Positions 59,825 to 64,000 of a stretch of DNA of 64,000 nt are shown here, piece by piece; position 1 is the first letter of the stretch, and each line of letters opens with the position of its first letter. Source of the DNA: JASHPR01 sp963808705 (lineage in GTDB: Bacteria > Actinomycetota > Actinomycetes > Streptosporangiales > Streptosporangiaceae); contig CAWEHB010000006.1 of NCBI GenBank assembly GCA_963808705.1, forward strand, positions 1 to 64,000, given 5' to 3'. The notes under the pieces were generated by a model. It had not been told where the DNA came from. It made no database searches and was given only the letters and a program-made list of their open reading frames with translations. The position numbers were made by a program, and so were the translations under genes.

Positions 59825-59872
59825 CAGGGACCGTCAGCGGCACCAGCCGCGCTCAGGGCGAGCCCCATCGCC
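59825..59872 (-). promoter_or_regulatory. fluoride riboswitch C (crcB motif)
   Basis: On the minus strand: GGCG-ATGGGGCT-CGCC, CTGAGC, stem GCGGC-TGGT-GCCGC, then TGACGGTCCCTG. It is nearly identical to riboswitch B. The following gene is 58523-59791. GGGGCTC of the P1 loop is complementary to GAGCCCC overlapping the gene's Shine-Dalgarno. Confidence 0.87.
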
Positions 59873-59931
59873 GCGGCCCAGCGTACCGCTGGCGCTCCGG
59901 GCGGGCCCGCGATGATACGGTAAAGCCAGCA

Positions 59932-59986
59932 CGCGATGAGGCTCGCGTACCGTCGTGCCACCTGGGCGCGACTGATGGCCTCTACC
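59932..59986 (+). promoter_or_regulatory. fluoride riboswitch D (crcB motif)
   Basis: CGCG-ATGAGGCT-CGCG, TACC, stem GTCGTGCC/GGGCGCGAC, then TGATGGCCTCTACC. GAGGC pairs with GCCTC. The loop ATGAGGC and the 3' strand TGATGGCCTCTAC are the same as in the T. petrophila aptamer. Downstream, CCTCTACCTGTT can pair with AACAGGCGGAGG (10 of 12), hiding GGAGG. Confidence 0.93.
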
Positions 59987-60061
59987 TGTTACCCGACCCG
60001 GCACAGGCCGGATTGAACAGGCGGAGGCTGGCTTGCCCTCCGCACCGCCCACGACGAGGGC

Positions 60062-60541
60062 ATGCCCGTCCGCGTGGGCCCCCCGCCCCCCGCCCACGGG
60101 CCCACCGAGATCGAGCTCATCGCCGCCCTGTACGCCGACGCCGGCGTGCGGCAGGCCCTCGCCCGGCACGGACTGCCGGCCGTGCCGCCCGGCGGCCCGA
60201 TATGGCAGCGGTTCCCCGTCCCCGCCCGGCTCAGCCCCGATCTGGCCGAGGAACTATATGTCTCGTCCGGGATCGGCGTGCACCACATCGAACTGCTCAC
60301 CGGCCAGCCCGCCGACTCGGTCCGCAAACTGCTGCACGCCGCCGGGGTAGCGCCGCGGCCCGCCGGGGGCAGGTCCCCGTTCCTGCGCCGGTGGCGGGGC
60401 AGCCGCGAAGGCTTATCCTCCGCCTGCGCGCCCTGGTGGCAGGGTTGCCCTGAGGTTCGCTCTCACCAGCAAGGACTTTCAGTCTGCGCGGGTCTCAGCG
60501 TAAGGTGTAATGAAAGTTGCGGTACTGCTTTATTAGTATGA
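60062..60541 (+). CDS. small protein downstream of riboswitch D, unknown function
   Basis: Up to 159 aa, the clear part being about the first 120. TEIELIAALYADAGVRQALARHGLPAVP, FPVPARLSPDLAEELYVSSGIGVHHIELLTGQPADSVRKLLHAAGV: the last segment looks like a small HTH. The C-terminal ~35 residues are Cys/Ser rich and may be out of frame. ATG 60062 is the only in-frame start after a stop at 60014, although GGAGG at 60023 is far from it; the start is uncertain. The function in fluoride response is unknown. Confidence 0.5.
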   Translation: MPVRVGPPPPAHGPTEIELIAALYADAGVRQALARHGLPAVPPGGPIWQRFPVPARLSPDLAEELYVSSGIGVHHIELLTGQPADSVRKLLHAAGVAPRPAGGRSPFLRRWRGSREGLSSACAPWWQGCPEVRSHQQGLSVCAGLSVRCNESCGTALLV

Positions 60542-60609
60542 ATAGGCATAACCTGCGCAACCGCGGACTCTGACCCCGCTAGTGCGGCATCGGAGGGAGG
60601 GAGGTAACG

Positions 60610-61494
60610 ATGTCCACGCCCGGGAGCCCCATGGTGCGGCGCCGGCGGCTTGCCGCGGAGCTGCGGGGAATCAGGGAAAGCCAGGGAAAGAGCGGCGATG
60701 CCGTCGCCGCGGCATTGAGGTGGTCGCCGTCGAAGGTCAGCCGGTACGAGCTGGCCCGGACCAGCCTCAAGCCGCGGGAAGTCGAGAGGCTGCTGGACTA
60801 CTACGGCATCACCGGATCCCGCCGCGCGCAGCTGCTGGCGCTGGCGCAGGACGCGGCCCGGAGGGGCTGGTGGGAAGAATTCGCCGACAGCCTTACCCCC
60901 GATTATCAGCAGTTCATCGGCCTGGAGCATGAGGCAAGCTCGATCTCCATCTGGCACATCGAGGTCGTGGCCGGCCTCCTGCAGACCGAGGCCTACGCCC
61001 GGCACGTCATCAGCAACCAGGTCGAGCCGGTCGCACCAGGCTTGATCGAGCGCCTGGTCAGAGTCCGGATGCGACGTCAGCAGGTGCTCGATCAGGAGCA
61101 TGGTCTTGCGTTGTCGGTCGTGCTCGATGAGTCGGTCCTGAAGCGCCGTATCGGCACCGAGCTGGTGATGCATGAGCAGCTCCAGCGGCTGGTGCGCGAG
61201 GCTGACCGGCCCAACGTCACGCTGCAGATCCTCCCCCTTGACGCACAGCACACGGTGTTCGTGGAGTCGTTCGTTCTATTCCAGTTTGGCCCGGAAAATG
61301 ACTCTATGTTCCAAGATGTGGTAAGTGCTGAGCAGATGAAGGAAGCGTTCTCCGTGGAACGCGAGAGCGACACCTACCTCCACCGGATCGCGTTTCAGCG
61401 GCTGGCCGACGCGGCACTCGACCCGGCGTCGTCCCGGGAGCTTATCCTCGAAACGGCTGAGTCGTATTGGTCAAGTGCGCCGTCAGTGCCCTAA
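60610..61494 (+). CDS. XRE-family regulator with DUF5753 domain
   Basis: A 294-aa regulator with an N-terminal HTH (LRGIRESQGKSGDAVAAALRWSPSKVSRYE, about residues 18-47) and a DUF5753 domain (GWWEEFADSL, HIEVVAGLLQTEAYARHV, VTLQILPLDAQHTVFVESFVLFQF). ATG 60610 has GGAGGGAGG upstream. Paralogue of 8461-9324. It is followed by a DUF397 gene and an HATPase gene in the same direction, again forming the three-part module. The upstream region (60480-60560) is AT-richer and probably the promoter. Confidence 0.88.
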   Translation: MSTPGSPMVRRRRLAAELRGIRESQGKSGDAVAAALRWSPSKVSRYELARTSLKPREVERLLDYYGITGSRRAQLLALAQDAARRGWWEEFADSLTPDYQQFIGLEHEASSISIWHIEVVAGLLQTEAYARHVISNQVEPVAPGLIERLVRVRMRRQQVLDQEHGLALSVVLDESVLKRRIGTELVMHEQLQRLVREADRPNVTLQILPLDAQHTVFVESFVLFQFGPENDSMFQDVVSAEQMKEAFSVERESDTYLHRIAFQRLADAALDPASSRELILETAESYWSSAPSVP

Positions 61495-61563
61495 GTGACT
61501 GCTACACTGCCGGCCAAGTCCCAGTTTTGGGCAAGAACAGTACATCCAGCAAAGGGGACCAGA

Positions 61564-61806
61564 GTGGAAATGGCTATGCCTGGGTGCGGCTCAGAAGGGC
61601 TCGGTTCAGGATTGCACTGGACAAAGAGCTCCCTGAGCTTGTCCAACGGTAACTGCGTCGAGGTGGCAAGCCTGCCCGGGCACCAGATCGGTGTCCGGGA
61701 CAGCAAGGACGCCGCGGGTCCGGTTCTCCGGTTCACACCGGACGAGTGGTTCGCCTTCCTCGGCGGAGTGCGAAACGGAGAGTTCGACAGGTTCGGCAGG
61801 AAGTGA
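61564..61806 (+). CDS. DUF397 domain protein
   Basis: An 80-aa DUF397 protein: HWTKSSLSLSNGNCVEVASLPGHQIGVRDSKDAAGPVLRFTPDEWFAFLGGVRNGEF. GTG 61564 is preferred since AAGGGG lies six bases upstream; ATG 61570 is an alternative. It follows the XRE-DUF5753 gene by 69 bases. A strong terminator-like hairpin follows it. Confidence 0.83.
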   Translation: MEMAMPGCGSEGLGSGLHWTKSSLSLSNGNCVEVASLPGHQIGVRDSKDAAGPVLRFTPDEWFAFLGGVRNGEFDRFGRK

Positions 61807-61866
61807 CCATTCCAGGCGCAGGCCGTAGCCTCCCTGCGCCGGGGTAGCTGCCGATCAGAGCTCGTC

Positions 61867-61902
61867 GCGATGGCCTCTCCCCCACCCGGGAGAGGCCATC
61901 GC
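61867..61902 (+). terminator. strong 15-bp hairpin terminator
   Basis: GCGATGGCCTCTCCC (61867-61881) and GGGAGAGGCCATCGC (61888-61902) form a perfect 15-bp stem with a 6-base loop, 60 bases after the DUF397 stop codon. No U-tract follows. Confidence 0.7.
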
Positions 61903-61958
61903 CATGACCAGCCCGTTTCCGGGCTGGCGACCGGGAGCACGACTCTCACTCGGGCGCA

Positions 61959-62258
61959 CGGCTTCGGATATCGGTCAGCTGACCGATGTCTTGTGCTGCA
62001 ACTTGCAGGAGAGTTGTCGTGCAACCGGCACGGCCCAGCCCCGGCGTGACCTGGTCCCTCACGACCGGGGCTGGGTGCCGGTTCCAGGAAATTCGCCGCG
62101 GTCCGCCGCCCGAGCAGATCTGCCCCCGCTGGCCAAGCCCGGGAGCAGCAAATCCCGGGCGTTTTGTGCTGCCCGCGCGCCCCGCAAGCGCCCTCATGCC
62201 CTGCAAACTCGCTCGCCGCAGTCGCGGCTTCGGATATCCGTCAGCTGACCGATGTCTT
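61959..62258. repeat. duplicated element with palindrome, upstream of the HATPase gene
   Basis: CGGCTTCGGATAT(C/C)GTCAGCTGACC-type sequence occurs twice, at 61959-61992 and 62225-62258, 266 bases apart. The first holds a perfect 18-bp palindrome ATCGGTCAGCTGACCGAT (61970-61987). The second (62236-62253) differs by one base. Both are followed by CTTG...TGCA..GGAGA.TTGTC.TGCAA. Candidate operators or att-like sites. Confidence 0.6.
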
Positions 62259-62400
62259 GACATGAAAATTGCAGGAGATTTGTCATGCAAGTATCCGGGG
62301 CGGCCTACCGCTAGCCGCTTGACCGCATCGCCCCGGACTGGCCGCACAGGGTGGGTTGCGCGCTCGCGCGCAACCCACCTCGGCCGAGCGAGGAAGCCAG

Positions 62401-62871
62401 ATGGAGACGACGACGCCGATCCGCCCGACAGGGCAACAGCAACATCTGCGCCGCATTTCGCTTGCCGCGGGGCCGGCCGCAGCCGCCGAAGCCCGCACCG
62501 AGGTCCGGGCCGCCGTCTTCGCCTGGGACCTCCCGGTCGACGCGTCCGTCGCGGTCCTGCTCACCAGCGAGCTGGTGACCAACGCGATCAGGCACGAGGC
62601 GGGCAAGACCATCAACCTTGACATCGCCTGCGGCTGCGGCCAGCTGCGCGTCGACGTTCACGACACGTCATGCTCCATGCCGGCGCTGGTGAGCGCGCCA
62701 GCCGACGCGGAGACCGGGCGGGGCCTGATGCTGGTCGCCAGCCTGTCGGATGACTGGGGTTGCTACCGGACCCGGGCCGGCAAGGCGGTGTACTTCGAGC
62801 TCGCGTTCCAGGCCGATGCCGGCGAGGACGACGGCTGCAGCGCGCGCGACGGTGACGGTTACGCCTGGTGA
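62401..62871 (+). CDS. ATP-binding protein (HATPase_c, RsbW-like)
   Basis: A 156-aa GHKL-fold protein: LLTSELVTNAIRHEAGKTINLDI (N-box), LRVDVHDTSCSMP (G1 box, D kept), TGRGLMLVASLSDDWG (G2 region). Short RsbW-like kinase/anti-sigma class. ATG 62401 has GAGGAAG upstream. It is the third member of the DUF5753/DUF397/HATPase module, separated from the others by the terminator and the palindrome repeat, so it probably has its own promoter. Confidence 0.83.
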   Translation: METTTPIRPTGQQQHLRRISLAAGPAAAAEARTEVRAAVFAWDLPVDASVAVLLTSELVTNAIRHEAGKTINLDIACGCGQLRVDVHDTSCSMPALVSAPADAETGRGLMLVASLSDDWGCYRTRAGKAVYFELAFQADAGEDDGCSARDGDGYAW

Positions 62872-62879
62872 CTAGCGTG

Positions 62880-62913
62880 CCCGGCCAGGCCCGTCGGGCC
62901 GGGCCTGGCCGGG
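62880..62913. terminator. bidirectional terminator between convergent genes
   Basis: CCCGGCCAGGCCC (62880-62892) pairs with GGGCCTGGCCGGG (62901-62913), a perfect 13-bp stem with an 8-base loop, between the HATPase gene (+) and the LuxR gene (-). Confidence 0.75.
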
Positions 62914-62936
62914 TTCGCCCGTCTCCGCGCCGCCCA

Positions 62937-64000
62937 CTACTTCGCCGCGAGGTCGCGCAAGGCTGCCTCGCGGGCGATGTCTATGCGCGAATTGACGTCG
63001 AGCTTCTTCAGGATGTGGGAGACGTGGGTCGCGACGGTCCGGCGGGACAGGAACAGCCGGGCGGCGATCTCCGGGTTGGACAGTCCCTCCTCCACGAACG
63101 CGGCGATCTTGGTCTCGGTCGGCGTGAGGCTGTCCCACCCGCTCCGGGCCTGCCGGTGTTTCGTGTGCGGGCTGCGGCGGATGCCATGAGCGCGGAACCT
63201 GGCCTGGAGCCGGGCGACATCGGCGGCGGCGCCGAGCGAGGTATAGATCTCCGAAGCCCGGGTGAAGGCGGCCCGGGCCTGGTCACGGTCGTCGGCGTCG
63301 ACGAAGTTCCCGGCGGCCGCCTCCAGCGCCTTCGCACTCAGTAGCACCCGGCCGGCCTGGCCGTAGCGCTCGGCCGCCGCGAGCAGCCGGGGGGCATCCT
63401 GGTCGAGCAGGCCAGAGCAGTAGAGCGCGGTCGCCTGCCGGTGCGGGATCTCCGACTCGGCGAGCGCCCCGGCGTGGCCCGCGAAGGCCTTCGCGGCGGC
63501 GAGGTCGCCGGTCTCGGTGGCCAGGCGGACCGCGTCAGCCAGCAGGCCCTCGATTTCGTCGAGTTCCTCCGCGCCATCGTCGAACCCGGCGGTCAGCTCG
63601 GCCAGCGCCTCCGGCAGCGCGTCGCGTTGCTCGCAGTCCAGGCTGCGGGCCAGGGCCAGCGGGCCGATGACCCGGCTCCCGACCCGCCGGGCGTGCGGGA
63701 CGGCCGCGGCCAGGTGGCTCCGCGCCGCGGCGGTCTCGCCGCGGTGGAAGCAGATCACGGCGGCGATGCCGAGGTCGCAGCAGGCCGCGATGGGCTCCTT
63801 CAGGTCCTCGTGCAGGACCCGCACCTCGGCCAGCGCGTCGTCCCAGCGCCCGGAGTCGAACAGCAGCTGGCCCAGGGCGCTGTGCGCCTGGGCCAGCCGG
63901 ATCACCGTGCCGGCCTGGTCCGCGAGGCGCCGGGCCTGCCGGGCCGTGGCCAGGGCCTCCTCGTACCGGTCCAGGTCGCCCAGGGTGACTGCCTTGTTGA
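62937..64000 (-). CDS. LuxR family regulator, C-terminal part (cut by the window edge)
   Basis: The frame is open to base 64000. The visible part is TPR-like helical repeats (QAHSALGQLLFDSGRWDDALAEV, ALAEL, ALEAAAGNFVDADDRDQARAAF), then a LuxR-type HTH: LTPTETKIAAFVEEGLSNPEIAARLFLSRRTVATHVSHILKKLDVNSRIDIAREA. The layout is that of large ATP-binding LuxR (MalT/LAL) regulators. The N-terminal ATPase is outside the window. Target genes unknown. Confidence 0.85.
   Translation of the reverse strand, partial: NKAVTLGDLDRYEEALATARQARRLADQAGTVIRLAQAHSALGQLLFDSGRWDDALAEVRVLHEDLKEPIAACCDLGIAAVICFHRGETAAARSHLAAAVPHARRVGSRVIGPLALARSLDCEQRDALPEALAELTAGFDDGAEELDEIEGLLADAVRLATETGDLAAAKAFAGHAGALAESEIPHRQATALYCSGLLDQDAPRLLAAAERYGQAGRVLLSAKALEAAAGNFVDADDRDQARAAFTRASEIYTSLGAAADVARLQARFRAHGIRRSPHTKHRQARSGWDSLTPTETKIAAFVEEGLSNPEIAARLFLSRRTVATHVSHILKKLDVNSRIDIAREAALRDLAAK

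Noticed and set aside
60033..60350. TTG frame with a good Shine-Dalgarno after riboswitch D
   Set aside because: The product is Pro/Ser/Thr low-complexity sequence; the frame at 60062 has helix-forming, gene-like content.
1..64000. CRISPR arrays, rRNA genes, IS elements with terminal repeats
   Set aside because: No regularly spaced repeats, rRNA sequence or transposase with terminal inverted repeats was seen.

Overview
The window is high-GC DNA, about 70% G+C by eye, with GTG starts, ATGA/GTGA gene overlaps and strong third-position G/C bias. Two modules of XRE-DUF5753 regulator + DUF397 + HATPase, together with GAF-ANTAR proteins and a DUF6247 protein, point to a soil actinomycete of the Streptomycetales/Streptosporangiales kind. 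The species cannot be named from sequence alone. No rRNA gene, intact tRNA gene or CRISPR array was seen.

0-15.6 kb is accessory, element-like DNA. It holds two GAF-ANTAR proteins around a hemerythrin-like protein, a frameshifted DUF2254/YVTN-propeller chimera, and a plasmid/ICE-type relaxase broken by a perfect 26-bp tandem duplication. A toxin/DUF6247 pair, an XRE/DUF397/HATPase module and a recombinase trio follow; one trio member is a frameshifted protein with eight zinc ribbons and a degenerate recombinase domain. A tyrosine integrase lies next to a 3' tRNA-Ala(CGC) remnant (15594-15634) that is probably its attachment site.

15.8-44.4 kb is a patchwork: two arylsulfatases, TMEM175-type, aquaporin, ClC, truncated K+ channel and split cation/proton antiporter genes, an ICMT-like methyltransferase and a class III PHA synthase operon. 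It also has a Pat-like acyltransferase beside an acyl-CoA ligase and a divergent acetate transporter, a VOC/AraC pair, an epimerase-membrane protein-cupin operon, and an archaeal-looking KsgA/Dim1 methyltransferase. Gene remnants are frequent (relaxase, DUF2075, XRE antitoxin, GNAT, Gfo/Idh, LuxR).

44.4-60.5 kb is the most striking part: five fluoride (crcB-motif) riboswitches in about 12.5 kb. They precede a pair of MutS-like ATPases (E, minus strand), a six-gene hydrogenase-4/complex I-like operon (A), a Cys-containing 90-aa protein followed by a divergent enolase (B), a four-repeat CxxC/LCxxH protein (C, minus strand) and a small unknown protein (D). A universal stress protein and a PAP2 phosphatase sit inside. 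The hydrogenase-like large subunit lacks all four NiFe-ligand cysteines and the small subunit lacks three of four proximal-cluster cysteines, so the complex cannot be a normal hydrogenase. I read the block as a fluoride-stress island with an energy-converting hydrogenase-related (Ehr) complex at its centre.

60.6-64 kb carries the second XRE-DUF5753/DUF397/HATPase module, with a duplicated palindromic operator-like element, and ends in a LuxR-family regulator cut by the window edge.
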